Source: Pseudomonas lurida (lineage in GTDB: Bacteria > Pseudomonadota > Gammaproteobacteria > Pseudomonadales > Pseudomonadaceae). From it: 64,000 bases of DNA. Positions 19,450-28,050 of this stretch are shown here, piece after piece. Every line of letters starts with the position of its first letter. The stretch's first letter is position 1. A program made the translations under genes and the position numbers. A model generated the notes under the pieces. That model did not search any database. It saw nothing but the letters and a program-made list of their open reading frames with translations, and was not told the origin of the DNA. Location of the stretch: the NCBI RefSeq assembly GCF_002563895.1, contig NZ_PDJB01000001.1:2897501-2961500 (forward strand). Reading direction: 5' to 3'.

Positions 19450-20283
19450 TTATGAGGCCTTGGTGGATTTTTTCGCTGCGGGCTTCTTGGTGGGTTTACC
19501 CGCCAGGCTGCGCTTGAGCAATTCCGTCAGGTCGATCACATCGGCAGACTTGCGCTCGTCACTGTCTTCACGCGTTTCCACATCTTCGATTTTGCCGGCC
19601 TTGGCTTTCTTGGCCACCAGCGCCATGATTTTTTCCTGGAAACTGTCGCGGTATTCATCCGGCTGCCAGTCGGCACTCATGTCTTCGACCAGGCGCTTGG
19701 CCATGTCCAGCTCGCCTTTGGCCAGGCTGGGCTTGGTCACGTCGGCACCCAGCTCCAGTTCGTCCAGGCTGCGGACCTCGGCGGGCCAGCGCAGCATTAC
19801 CAGTACCAACGCCGAGTCCAGCGGCATCAAGGCTGCCAGGTGCTGCTTGGTGTGCAGCACCACATTGGCCAGGGCCACTTTACCGGTCTTTTTCAAGGTC
19901 TCCCTCAGCAGTGCATAGACCTTGCCTCCGCGCTTGTCCGGTGCCAGAAAATAGGGCGTGTCGATGTTCTGCAGCGGGATCTGGTCGCTGGCGACAAACG
20001 CGATGATTTCGATGGTTTGGGTCGACTTGGGGTGGGCCGAACGGATTTCCTCTTCGCTGAGCACCACATAGCGGCCTTTTTCGAACGCCACGCCTTTGAC
20101 GATGTTTTCTTTCGTCACCTCTTTGCCGGTGGTCTTGTTGATACGCTTGTAGCCCACCGGGTCCATGCTGCGCTTGTCCAGCCAGTCGAAGTCAACGCCC
20201 TGCGATGAAGTAGCCGAGACCAGTGAAACCGGGATATGCACCAGGCCAAAGCTGATGGCGCCTTTCCATATTGCCCGTGGCAT
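19450..20283 (-). CDS. ku: Ku DNA end-binding protein
   Basis: The 277-residue bacterial Ku begins MPRAIWKGAISFGLVHIPVS, the family signature. It has the Ku core to about residue 255 and a Lys/Ala-rich basic tail (ending KKPAAKKSTKAS) of the kind used for DNA binding and threading. A homodimer encircles broken DNA ends and recruits LigD. It is directly followed by ligD with three bases between the stop and the next start. Confidence 0.96.
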   Translation of the reverse strand: MPRAIWKGAISFGLVHIPVSLVSATSSQGVDFDWLDKRSMDPVGYKRINKTTGKEVTKENIVKGVAFEKGRYVVLSEEEIRSAHPKSTQTIEIIAFVASDQIPLQNIDTPYFLAPDKRGGKVYALLRETLKKTGKVALANVVLHTKQHLAALMPLDSALVLVMLRWPAEVRSLDELELGADVTKPSLAKGELDMAKRLVEDMSADWQPDEYRDSFQEKIMALVAKKAKAGKIEDVETREDSDERKSADVIDLTELLKRSLAGKPTKKPAAKKSTKAS

Positions 20284-20467
20284 ATGTGCGATTCCTTAAG
20301 TAGAGGCTGTGTTCTGGTGACTCGGACGCTGCGCGAAAAGTTTCCCCGAGCAGATGCGCGGACAGATCGTGTTACACCTGATGAGAAACTATTTAGTGTC
20401 GAAAGCCGAACCCAAGGCGTAGCGTGTTATCGAAAGCACGTACTCCTCGACCCAGAGAGGCTTTGTC

Positions 20468-20782
20468 ATGAATAGCTGTGTGCGTCACGTTGCAGCGCTG
20501 GTAGCAGGCTTGGCCTTTGCGTCTATGGCCCATGCGCAAAACCTGCCCGGCAACAACACGTCCAACAATGGCCCGATCCACCGGGCCAACCCCAACAGCA
20601 TGCAGGGCACCCAGCCCAATGCGCCGGCCATTCGCGGTATCCAGACCGGGCCGACCACGCGCACGCCCACCCTGGAGAACGGCGGCATTGGCAATAGTTA
20701 CCCCAAGCGCGACGCCGCCCCCAGCCGCCCGACCACTGAAACCAAAGCCCCCACCTATGATGCCAACGGCAATCGCCGGTAA
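20468..20782 (+). CDS. Small secreted Asn/Pro-rich protein
   Basis: A 104-residue protein with a clear signal peptide (MNSCVRHVAALVAGLAFASMAHA, cleavage before QNLPG). The mature part is about 80 residues, rich in Asn, Pro, Thr and Gly, with no Cys, and is probably unstructured. I do not recognise a family with known function. It ends 12 bases before the PQQ-type dehydrogenase gene and is probably co-transcribed with it. The start has an AGAGAGGC-like site upstream. Confidence 0.75.
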   Translation: MNSCVRHVAALVAGLAFASMAHAQNLPGNNTSNNGPIHRANPNSMQGTQPNAPAIRGIQTGPTTRTPTLENGGIGNSYPKRDAAPSRPTTETKAPTYDANGNRR

Positions 20783-20794
20783 GGATGCAGCCCT

Positions 20795-21952
20795 ATGCTT
20801 CTACGCAAAACCCTCCTAGCCGCCCTGTGTGCAACCTCGCTGCTACCGTTGACGGCCGCTTTCGCCGCCGATGCCCAGCAATTCCCGAGTGAACAAGGCA
20901 GTGTCACCGCGACCCCGATCGCCAAAGGCCTTGACCACCCATGGGCAGTGGCTTTCCTGCCGGACAAACAAGGTTTCCTGGTCACCGAGCGTCCCGGTCA
21001 CCTGCGTTTTGTCAGCCCGGACGGCAAGCTCTCCGCGCCGCTGACGGGTGTACCCGAGGTGTGGGCCAAAGGGCAGGGCGGTTTGCTGGATGTGGTGCTG
21101 TCGCCGGACTTCAAGCAAGACCGAATGGTCTACCTTTCCTACGCCGAAGGTGGCGGCAAGAATGGGACGGCTGGGACTGCCGTGGGGCGTGGCCGTCTAG
21201 CCGCTGACCTCAGTGGCTTGACCGACTTCAAAGTGATCCTGCGCCAGGAGCCGAAGCTGTCCACCGGCAATCACTTCGGCTCGCGCCTGGCCTTCGACCG
21301 TGATGGCTACCTGTTCGTGACCCTGGGGGAAAACAATGACCGCCCGACGGCGCAGGACCTGGACAAGTTGCAAGGCAAGGTCGTGCGCATCTACCCGGAT
21401 GGCCGGGTACCCGATGACAACCCCTTCGTCGGCCAGCAAGGCGTGCGGCCGGAGATCTGGTCCTACGGCCAGCGTAATCCTCAGGGACTGGCGTTGAACC
21501 CCTGGAGCGGCACGGTCTGGGAAAACGAACACGGCCCGCGCGGCGGTGATGAGATCAATATCATCGAGCGGGGCAAGAACTACGGTTGGCCGCTGGCGAC
21601 CCACGGTATCAATTATTCCCTCACCCCCATCCCTGAAGCCCAGGGCAAGACGGTGGAAGGCACGGTACCGCCACATCACGTCTGGGAAAAGTCACCGGGC
21701 ATCAGCGGCATGGCGTTTTACGATGCTGACCGTTTCAAACCTTGGCAGCACAACGTGTTCATTGGCGCGCTGGTTAGCCAGGAGTTGATTCGGCTGCAGT
21801 TCGATGGCGACAAGGTGATCCACGAGGAGCGCTTGCTGGGTGGCTTGAAAGCACGGATCCGCGACGTACGGCAGGGGCCGGATGGCTTCTTGTATGTGCT
21901 GACGGATGCGGACGATGGTGTGTTGTATCGCGTCGGTCTGAACCAGGACTGA
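20795..21952 (+). CDS. PQQ-dependent aldose sugar dehydrogenase (YliI/Asd type), periplasmic
   Basis: A 385-residue secreted beta-propeller enzyme with a signal peptide (MLLRKTLLAALCATSLLPLT..FAAD). Family patterns are 'GLDHPWAVAFLPD' near residue 48, 'ERPGHLRFVSPDG', 'GNHFGSRLAFDRDGYLFVTL' near 150-170, 'GQRNPQGLALNPWSG' and 'ENEHGPRGGDEINI', the last holding calcium/PQQ-site residues. Soluble aldose sugar dehydrogenases of this type oxidise sugars in the periplasm. Substrate not known. No PQQ synthesis genes are in the window. Confidence 0.9.
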   Translation: MLLRKTLLAALCATSLLPLTAAFAADAQQFPSEQGSVTATPIAKGLDHPWAVAFLPDKQGFLVTERPGHLRFVSPDGKLSAPLTGVPEVWAKGQGGLLDVVLSPDFKQDRMVYLSYAEGGGKNGTAGTAVGRGRLAADLSGLTDFKVILRQEPKLSTGNHFGSRLAFDRDGYLFVTLGENNDRPTAQDLDKLQGKVVRIYPDGRVPDDNPFVGQQGVRPEIWSYGQRNPQGLALNPWSGTVWENEHGPRGGDEINIIERGKNYGWPLATHGINYSLTPIPEAQGKTVEGTVPPHHVWEKSPGISGMAFYDADRFKPWQHNVFIGALVSQELIRLQFDGDKVIHEERLLGGLKARIRDVRQGPDGFLYVLTDADDGVLYRVGLNQD

Positions 21953-21978
21953 AGGTCCAACAGGTCTGTAGAAGCCCC

Positions 21979-22022
21979 GCTTGCCGGTGACAGCGCCTTT
22001 AAGAGCGCTGTCGCTGGCAAGC
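21979..22022. repeat. REP-type inverted pair between convergent genes
   Basis: GCTTGCCGGTGACAGCGC (21979-21996) faces GCGCTGTCGCTGGCAAGC (22005-22022), an 18-base inverted repeat with two mismatches and an eight-base loop, flanked by TGTAGAAGCCCC. It sits between two convergent genes and could also end transcription from either side. Confidence 0.8.
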
Positions 22023-22041
22023 TGGGCCGGACTGAAGCGGT

Positions 22042-22521
22042 TTACAAGCCCAGTTCGGAGAGCCCCGGATGATCATCCGGACGCCGACCGAGCGGCCAGT
22101 GGAACTTGCGCTCGCTTTCCTTGATCGGCAGATCGTTGATGCAGGCATAACGGTTGGCCATGAGGCCGTTCTCGTCGAATTCCCAGTTCTCGTTGCCATA
22201 GGAACGGAACCAGTTGCCCGAATCGTCGTGCCACTCGTAGGCATAACGTACCGCGATGCGGTTATCGGTAAACGCCCACAGTTCCTTGATCAATCGATAG
22301 TCCAACTCCTTGGCCCATTTACGCGTCAGGAAACCCTTGGCGTCTTCGCGGCTGTGAGCGAATTCGGTGCGGTTACGCCATTGGGTGTCGAGGGTGTAGG
22401 CCAGGGAGACGCGCTGCGGGTCACGGGAATTCCAGCCGTCTTCGGCCAAACGCACTTTTTCGATAGCCGACGCGCGGGTGAACGGCGGCAGCGGAGGGCG
22501 TGTTTCTGCGGTAGATGACAT
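22042..22521 (-). CDS. DUF1348 protein, NTF2/SnoaL-like fold
   Basis: A 159-residue protein with the DUF1348 pattern: '[20 protein letters not shown]', '[13 protein letters not shown]', '[20 protein letters not shown]', '[20 protein letters not shown]' and '[18 protein letters not shown]'. The family is predicted to have a nuclear-transport-factor-2-like cone fold with no known reaction. The second ATG (22521) sits six bases after GAGGAA, while the first (22527) directly abuts it, so 22521 is preferred. It follows the TetR gene on the same strand with about 50 bases between, and is its likely target. Confidence 0.85.
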   Translation of the reverse strand: MSSTAETRPPLPPFTRASAIEKVRLAEDGWNSRDPQRVSLAYTLDTQWRNRTEFAHSREDAKGFLTRKWAKELDYRLIKELWAFTDNRIAVRYAYEWHDDSGNWFRSYGNENWEFDENGLMANRYACINDLPIKESERKFHWPLGRRPDDHPGLSELGL

Positions 22522-22575
22522 TGGCATTTCCTCAACACATTAAGGTTTAGTTGGAAAGTGCGCGTACCTGCGCGT

Positions 22576-23139
22576 TCAAAGTCCCAATAACGTTCGCGCC
22601 ATGCATTGCGCAGTATCGGCAGCGGTGGAATCGCCCATCACCAGGGCAACGGTGATGGCGCCGTCGATCAGGATCAGCAGTTGCGCGGCCTGCCGTTCGG
22701 GGTCGGAAGTGCCATGCGCTTGGCACAGTTCAAGGGCGTACTCGAACAGTTTCTGTTTATGGGCCTTGGCCAGCAGGCGCACCGGGTCCTGCGGGTCGCC
22801 GGTTTCGCCACTGGTATTGATAAAGGCGCAGCCGCGGAAATCCGCAGTGCCGAACCAGGCCTTGAGCGCACTGAACAGCGCAAGCAGCCGCTCGCCAGTG
22901 CCTTCGTTGCGTTCCACTTCATCGCGCAGCCACTGCATCCAGCGCGCATCGCGACGTTGCAGGGCGGCAATCACCAATTCGTCTTTATTGGCGAAGTAGC
23001 GATAAATGCTTTTTCTCGAGACGCCGGCGGTTTTTACCAAAAAGTCCATGCCGGTGGCGGCGATGCCATGGCGATAGATCAGTTTTTCGGTGACATCGAG
23101 GATGATATCGCGGGTTTCATTGCTGGTCGTTAGGTGCAT
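22576..23139 (-). CDS. TetR-family transcriptional regulator
   Basis: A 187-residue regulator beginning MHLTTSNETRDIILDVTEKL, with the TetR helix-turn-helix 'GMDFLVKTAGVSRKSIYRYF' near residues 29-48 and 'ANKDELVIAAL' directly after. The C-terminal ligand domain is generic; 'RGCAFINTSGETGDP' near 105 is typical of one TetR subgroup. It precedes the DUF1348 gene in an operon. A perfect palindrome just upstream of its start suggests autoregulation. The ATG at 23139 is chosen because earlier ATGs lie in or beyond the palindrome. Confidence 0.92.
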   Translation of the reverse strand: MHLTTSNETRDIILDVTEKLIYRHGIAATGMDFLVKTAGVSRKSIYRYFANKDELVIAALQRRDARWMQWLRDEVERNEGTGERLLALFSALKAWFGTADFRGCAFINTSGETGDPQDPVRLLAKAHKQKLFEYALELCQAHGTSDPERQAAQLLILIDGAITVALVMGDSTAADTAQCMARTLLGL

Positions 23140-23152
23140 GTGATTGACAGTA

Positions 23153-23164
23153 GAACGATCGTTC
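23153..23164. promoter_or_regulatory. Likely TetR operator, perfect 12-bp palindrome
   Basis: GAACGATCGTTC is a perfect palindrome 14 bases upstream of the TetR start codon. TetR-family operators of the form GAACGNNCGTTC or ACCGACCGGT are common next to their genes. It lies in the gap that also contains the upstream region of the divergent pssA gene, so it could affect both. Confidence 0.6.
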
Positions 23165-23264
23165 TTCTTGGTCAATTAAATTTTTTCCATGCGGCATAGC
23201 GAGACCTGAGCACCCCCATGGTGTAAGCTCGGGGACTCTTCGGATTCGACCCATTGCGAGCCTT

Positions 23265-24608
23265 ATGCCGTCGTTCTTCAAACGCTCCCTGTTGCCCAAA
23301 TTGCGCGGTTTCCCTCTTACTCCCGACGCCATCGACGTGCTGTCCGGCGCAGATGCTTATCGCCGTTGTCTGCTGGAGCAAATCGCCCAGGCCACCCGGC
23401 GCATCTACATCGTCGCGCTGTATCTGCAGCAGGACGAAGCGGGGCAGGAGATCTACGAGGCCCTGCACGCGGCCAAGGCTGCGCGGCCGGAGTTGGACAT
23501 CGTGGTGGTGGTCGACTGGCTGCGCGCCCAGCGTGGTTTGATCGGCGCGGGCAAGCAGCCCGGCAATAGTGCCTGGTACCAGGCCATGACCCAAAGCCAC
23601 GGCAGCGAAGTACCGGTGTATGGCGTGCCGGTGCAAACCCGCGAACTGTTCGGCGTGCTGCACCTCAAGGGGTTCGTGATCGACGACAGCGTGCTGTACA
23701 GCGGTGCGAGCCTGAACAACGTGTACCTGCACAAGTTCGACAAGTATCGCTTCGACCGCTACCACTTGATCCACAGCAAGCCCTTGGCGGATTCGATGCA
23801 ACACTTGGTGGAGCACGGGCTTATTGCCTCCAAGGCGGTCAATCGCCTGGACCTGCCCAACCCACCCACCACGCGCAGTTTGCGCAATGACATCGGCGAC
23901 TTGCGCAGCCGCCTCAAACACGCGGCTTATGACACCACGGCGGGGCAGTTGCCCAACGGCCATCTGTCGGTCAGCCCATTGCTCGGCGTTGGCAAGAACA
24001 ACCCGCTGAACCGAGTCGTGCTCGAATTGATCGCCAGCGCCCAGCATCAACTGACTATCTGCACGCCGTATTTCAACCTGCCATTGCCAGTGACCCGTGA
24101 AATCAACCGTGCCCTGGCGCGTGGAGTGAAGATCGACATCATCGTCGGTGACAAGACCGCCAACGACTTCTACATCCCGCCGAGCGAGCCATTCAAGGTC
24201 ATCGCGGCGCTGCCCTACCTGTACGAAATCAGCCTGCGACGCTTCGCCAAGCGACATCAGCCGATGATCGACAGCGGCCAGTTGAACCTGCACCTGTGGC
24301 GCGACGGCGACAACACGTACCACCTCAAGGGCATGTGGGTCGACCTGCGCTACACCTTGCTGACCGGCAATAACCTCAACCCGCGGGCGTTCCGCCTCGA
24401 CCTGGAGAACGCCTTGTTGATCGACGATCCCCAGGGCCAGTGGTTGGAGCCGCGACGTGTCGAGCTGACGCAGATTTTCCAGCACACCACACGCATCGAG
24501 CGTTACCTGGATCTGCAGACGCTGCCGGACTATCCCGAGGCGGTCGGCAAGTTCCTGCGTCGGGTCAGCCGTGTGCGGATCGAGCGGTTGCTGTACCGGA
24601 TCCTGTAG
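23265..24608 (+). CDS. pssA: CDP-diacylglycerol-serine O-phosphatidyltransferase PssA
   Basis: A 447-residue member of the phospholipase D superfamily matching the E. coli-type PssA, which makes phosphatidylserine from CDP-diacylglycerol and serine. Two HKD motifs are seen: 'HLKGFVID' (His133, Lys135, Asp140) and 'HLKGMWVD' near residue 350, the second followed by 'TGNNLNPRAFRLDLENALL'. There are no membrane segments, as expected for this peripheral enzyme. Length agrees with the family (about 450). It is divergent from the TetR gene and ends at a strong bidirectional terminator. Confidence 0.94.
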   Translation: MPSFFKRSLLPKLRGFPLTPDAIDVLSGADAYRRCLLEQIAQATRRIYIVALYLQQDEAGQEIYEALHAAKAARPELDIVVVVDWLRAQRGLIGAGKQPGNSAWYQAMTQSHGSEVPVYGVPVQTRELFGVLHLKGFVIDDSVLYSGASLNNVYLHKFDKYRFDRYHLIHSKPLADSMQHLVEHGLIASKAVNRLDLPNPPTTRSLRNDIGDLRSRLKHAAYDTTAGQLPNGHLSVSPLLGVGKNNPLNRVVLELIASAQHQLTICTPYFNLPLPVTREINRALARGVKIDIIVGDKTANDFYIPPSEPFKVIAALPYLYEISLRRFAKRHQPMIDSGQLNLHLWRDGDNTYHLKGMWVDLRYTLLTGNNLNPRAFRLDLENALLIDDPQGQWLEPRRVELTQIFQHTTRIERYLDLQTLPDYPEAVGKFLRRVSRVRIERLLYRIL

Positions 24609-24619
24609 AAACCGCAGGC

Positions 24620-24664
24620 AAAAAAAAGACCCAGCCCCTTCAACCGGGCTGGGTCTTTTTTTTT
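24620..24664. terminator. Bidirectional terminator between pssA and efeM
   Basis: A near-perfect stem AAAAAGACCCAGCCC (24623-24637) against GGGCTGGGTCTTTTT (24646-24660), with an eight-base loop and A/T tracts on both sides, serves both convergent genes. Confidence 0.95.
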
Positions 24665-24673
24665 GCCTATGGT

Positions 24674-25492
24674 TTAGTTCAGGCCCAGCTTGCCACGCAG
24701 GGTCGACAGGTCTTCAGCCAGGGTATTGACCGGACCCACCAGGGCCTTGCGGTCGTTTTCCTTGACCTTGTCGTAGGTCTCGAAGCCGCCATCCTTGGTC
24801 TTGTACTTGGCCAAAACCTTGTCCACGGTGGCGAAGTTCTTGTCGACCTTGGCCAGGAAGGCCTTGTCCTGCTTCTCGATCTGGCCACGGAACAGATCGA
24901 CGATTTTCTTCGCGCCGTCGATGTTGCCCTGGAAGTCATACAGGTCCGTGTGGCTGTAGCGGTCTTCTTCGCCGGAGATCTTGGTGGCGGCGACTTCCTC
25001 CAGCAGCGCGGCGGCACCGCCCACGACTTTCTCGGGTGGGAAGGTCAGCCCGTCGACGCGGGTCTTGAGGTCGTTGACGTCGGTGTTGAGCTTGGCGGTC
25101 AGGGTTTCCAGGCCCTTGGTGCTGTTCTGCGAGAACAGCGCGTATTCGATGCGGTGGAAACCGGTGAAGTCCTCGGCGGTCACGCCTTTTTCATGGTCGT
25201 CGACACGCGAGTCGATGGACGCATCGAGGTCGCTGAACAGCTCGGCGATCGGCTCGATGGACTCATAGTGCACACGGGTCGGCGCATAGAGCTTCTTGGC
25301 AGTGGCCAGGTCACCCTTGTTGATGGCGTCGGTGAACGCCTGGGTCTGGGTAACCAGTTCGCCGATTTCTTCGGTGACGTAGATCTTGTAGTCCGAGACC
25401 GGGCCTACCAGGTCCAGCGGCGCGGTAGCGGCGAATGCTGCAAGCGGCGAAAGGGTCATTAACAACGACAACGCAATAGTCGACTTCTTCAT
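24674..25492 (-). CDS. efeM: EfeM-like imelysin (M75) periplasmic protein
   Basis: A 272-residue secreted protein with a signal peptide (MKKSTIALSLLMTLSPLAAFA) and one imelysin/M75 domain. It has 'TGFHRIEYALF' (HxxE-type metal motif) near residue 110 and 'SGEEDRYSHTDLYDFQGNID' near 175, both conserved in EfeO. The N-terminal cupredoxin domain of EfeO is absent, which defines EfeM. It is the last gene of efeUOBM and shares the same two motifs with EfeO in the same operon. Role: binding ferrous or ferric iron in the periplasm for EfeU, inferred. Confidence 0.88.
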   Translation of the reverse strand: MKKSTIALSLLMTLSPLAAFAATAPLDLVGPVSDYKIYVTEEIGELVTQTQAFTDAINKGDLATAKKLYAPTRVHYESIEPIAELFSDLDASIDSRVDDHEKGVTAEDFTGFHRIEYALFSQNSTKGLETLTAKLNTDVNDLKTRVDGLTFPPEKVVGGAAALLEEVAATKISGEEDRYSHTDLYDFQGNIDGAKKIVDLFRGQIEKQDKAFLAKVDKNFATVDKVLAKYKTKDGGFETYDKVKENDRKALVGPVNTLAEDLSTLRGKLGLN

Positions 25493-25518
25493 GGGACGGT
25501 ATCCGCTCTGAGTGTTTT

Positions 25519-26823
25519 TTAGGTATGGGCAGTGGTTTGAGGATGCGTTGCAGCCAGCAGCGTGCGCCCAATGAAATCCTTGGGCCCGGTGACCCCCGGC
25601 AAGGTGAAGAAATACCCGCCGCCGACCGGCTTGAGGTACTCCTCCAGAGGCTCGCCGTTGAGCCGGGTTTGCACACTGATAAAGCCTTTCTCCAGGTCAG
25701 CCTGGTAGCAGATGAACAACAGCCCCATGTCCAGCTGACCGTTTTTGTTGACGCCGTTGGAGTAGTTGAACGGCCGGCGCAGGATCAGGTTGGCCTGGGT
25801 CTGCGGGGTGCGAGGGTTGGCCAGGCGGATGTGGGCATCGAGCTTGGTCAACTTGCCTTCCGGGTCCTTGCTGTAGTCGGGGACCTGGGTTTCTTTCTGG
25901 CCATCCATGGGCGCGCCCGTGGTCTTGACGCGGCCGATGATGCTTTCTTGCTCTTGCAGTGGCGTACGGTCCCAGCGCTCGACGAAGTTGCGGATGATGC
26001 GCACGGCCTGGTAGCTGCCGTTGGCCGCCCAGGCCGGTTCGTCGCTGCCAGGCTGTACCCACACAATCTGGTTCATGGCGGTCTCGTCGTTGGAGTTCGG
26101 GTTCGCCGAGCCGTCACGGAAACCCAGGAAGTTGCGCGCGCTCTGGGCTGGCTCGCCAGGTTTGGCAGGCGCCTGGGGCGGCACGCTGCCTTCCTGCTTC
26201 CAGCGCACCAGCAACAGGTCGGGCAGGTTCTTCACGATGTCGCGCAGGGCGTGAATATTGGTGTCCGGGGTGTTGGAGCTGAATTGCAGGCTCAGGTCGC
26301 CGTGGCACTGCGCCGGTTCCAGCGCATCGTTGGGGAAACCGACCATGCGGCTCAGGCGCTTGGGTTTGGCTGCTGCGAGACCGAAACGCTCATCGAACAG
26401 CGATTCGCCGACGGACACCGTGATGGTCAGGTTGTCTGGCGTCACCACCGGGCCGAGGATCCCGGAGTCGGTGGGCGGCAGTTTCGGGTCCACTTGCGGC
26501 ACGGTGCCGCCAGCCATCAGGAAGCTGATGCGCTCGTTGAGCGTGCGGAACAGCCGCTCCAGGTCCTCACGGTCACTGGCCAGTACGTCGAACGCCACGA
26601 GCATGCCGCACGCCGGGCGTGGGGTGACGATGCCGCTCTGGTGCTTGCCGAAGAAGTCATGGTGGTCCTGGGTCTTGTCGCTGCGTGGTGCGGTGGTGAC
26701 TTGCTCGGCGGCGGCCGCCATGGCCGGGCAGGTCAGTGTGCTGCCGGCAATTGCCGCGCCGGTGGCGGCCATGCCCAGCAGGACACGGCGGCGTTGGAGG
26801 TCAAATTGTGCTGAATCGCTCAT
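25519..26823 (-). CDS. efeB: EfeB, Dyp-type haem peroxidase of the iron uptake system
   Basis: A 434-residue protein with a twin-arginine signal (QRRRVLLGMAATGAAIAGS) near residues 10-28, so it is folded in the cytoplasm with haem and exported by Tat. The Dyp motif GxxDG appears as 'FLGFRDGSANPN' near residue 228; the distal Asp and Arg regions are present. EfeB is thought to oxidise ferrous iron for EfeU or to handle haem. The ATG at 26823 is chosen; a GTG at 26841 overlapping the efeO stop is an alternative that adds six residues. Confidence 0.93.
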   Translation of the reverse strand: MSDSAQFDLQRRRVLLGMAATGAAIAGSTLTCPAMAAAAEQVTTAPRSDKTQDHHDFFGKHQSGIVTPRPACGMLVAFDVLASDREDLERLFRTLNERISFLMAGGTVPQVDPKLPPTDSGILGPVVTPDNLTITVSVGESLFDERFGLAAAKPKRLSRMVGFPNDALEPAQCHGDLSLQFSSNTPDTNIHALRDIVKNLPDLLLVRWKQEGSVPPQAPAKPGEPAQSARNFLGFRDGSANPNSNDETAMNQIVWVQPGSDEPAWAANGSYQAVRIIRNFVERWDRTPLQEQESIIGRVKTTGAPMDGQKETQVPDYSKDPEGKLTKLDAHIRLANPRTPQTQANLILRRPFNYSNGVNKNGQLDMGLLFICYQADLEKGFISVQTRLNGEPLEEYLKPVGGGYFFTLPGVTGPKDFIGRTLLAATHPQTTAHT

Positions 26824-26837
26824 GTGTGCGGTCGTCT

Positions 26838-28040
26838 TCACTGCAGGCCGGAAAGGCCAAGGGCGGGGTCGATTCCATCGAGTGCAGCGGCCAGAGCCTT
26901 GGCCTTGTCGGCGATCTGCTTGCGCTGATCGGCGGTCACGCTGTCATAGGTGGCGTAGCCCTTGTCGACCTTGAAGCCCTGGAGTTCGGCATCAAAGGCG
27001 GCGAGGGCGCTGTCGACCTTGGGTAGCAGGTCGGCGGCGGATTTGGTCAGCAACGGGCGCATCAACTCCACGACCTTGTGGGCGGCCTCCAGGTTGGCGG
27101 CGAACCCATTCAGGTCGACGTGGCTGTAGCGTTCTTCTTCACCGCTGATGGCGCGCACATCGGACAGGCTGTTGAGGTTGCGCACCACGATGCTCACCAG
27201 TTGCTCCGGTGGCAGGGACTGGGCCAGCAGCTGTTGCTTGAGCGTCGTGACGTCGCTCACCAGGCGCTGTGCAACCGGAGCCAGGCCGTCGAGGCTGCGC
27301 TGTTGGAACAGGCTGTATTCCAGGCGATGGAAGCCGCTGAAGGCCGGGTCCTGTTCGCGCTTTTCAAAGTAATCGGCGCGGGCGTTGATGGCATTGTCCA
27401 GCTCAGCCAAGCGTTGCGAGGCCGGGGCCAGTCGCTGGTAAGCCTCGCGGGCGGGAACGTAAAGCGCTTGCGCCTGGGCCAGGTCGCCGCTGTCGATGGC
27501 CTGCTGCAAGGCGGTGGCGGCTTTGACCAACGCGCTGCCCTGGCTGCTCAAGTACACGCGAAACTCCGACAACGGGCCAATAAACGCCACCATCGACGGT
27601 TTGGCCTTGGCCTGCGCGTCGGACTCGGCGGTGGGCGTTACGTGCAAGGTGCCACGTGGGTTGCTCAGCAGGCCGCAGGTGATCGCGTAGTCGCCGGGCA
27701 GCAGGTTGGCGTTGATCACCTGGCTCAGGCCGGGAGCGATGTTTTCACGCTCTTCGACCACGAGCACGCCATCGAGGATTTCCCATTCCACCGCACGATC
27801 AGAGCGGTTGATGATGCGGAAGCTGGCGCGGCCGGCCGGCACCGTCAGCTCATTCGGCTCGCAGGCGTGGCCATGAATGGTCACGGCGATCTCGTTGTGG
27901 TTGGTCTGGCGCTTGCTGGCCGCCAGTTGCGAGGCGTAATAGAACAGGCCACCGGCGGCGATCATCACGACCACCGAGCCCGCCACTGCCCAGCGCAGGG
28001 CGCGGGGTGGCGAAGCCGGTTGAGGAGTTGGGTTGGACAA
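26838..28040 (-). CDS. efeO: EfeO, cupredoxin plus imelysin (M75) iron-binding protein
   Basis: A 400-residue protein with an N-terminal membrane anchor (about 14-36), a cupredoxin-like domain (about 45-135, with 'HGHACEPNELTVPAGRASF' and 'YAITCGLL') and an M75 domain (about 145-395). The latter has 'SGFHRLEYSLF' and 'SGEEERYSHVDLNGFAANLE', matching EfeM. The single membrane helix, without a signal cleavage site, suggests it is tethered in the periplasm. It lies between efeU and efeB on the minus strand. Confidence 0.93.
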   Translation of the reverse strand: MSNPTPQPASPPRALRWAVAGSVVVMIAAGGLFYYASQLAASKRQTNHNEIAVTIHGHACEPNELTVPAGRASFRIINRSDRAVEWEILDGVLVVEERENIAPGLSQVINANLLPGDYAITCGLLSNPRGTLHVTPTAESDAQAKAKPSMVAFIGPLSEFRVYLSSQGSALVKAATALQQAIDSGDLAQAQALYVPAREAYQRLAPASQRLAELDNAINARADYFEKREQDPAFSGFHRLEYSLFQQRSLDGLAPVAQRLVSDVTTLKQQLLAQSLPPEQLVSIVVRNLNSLSDVRAISGEEERYSHVDLNGFAANLEAAHKVVELMRPLLTKSAADLLPKVDSALAAFDAELQGFKVDKGYATYDSVTADQRKQIADKAKALAAALDGIDPALGLSGLQ

Positions 28041-28050
28041 GGGACGGTCC

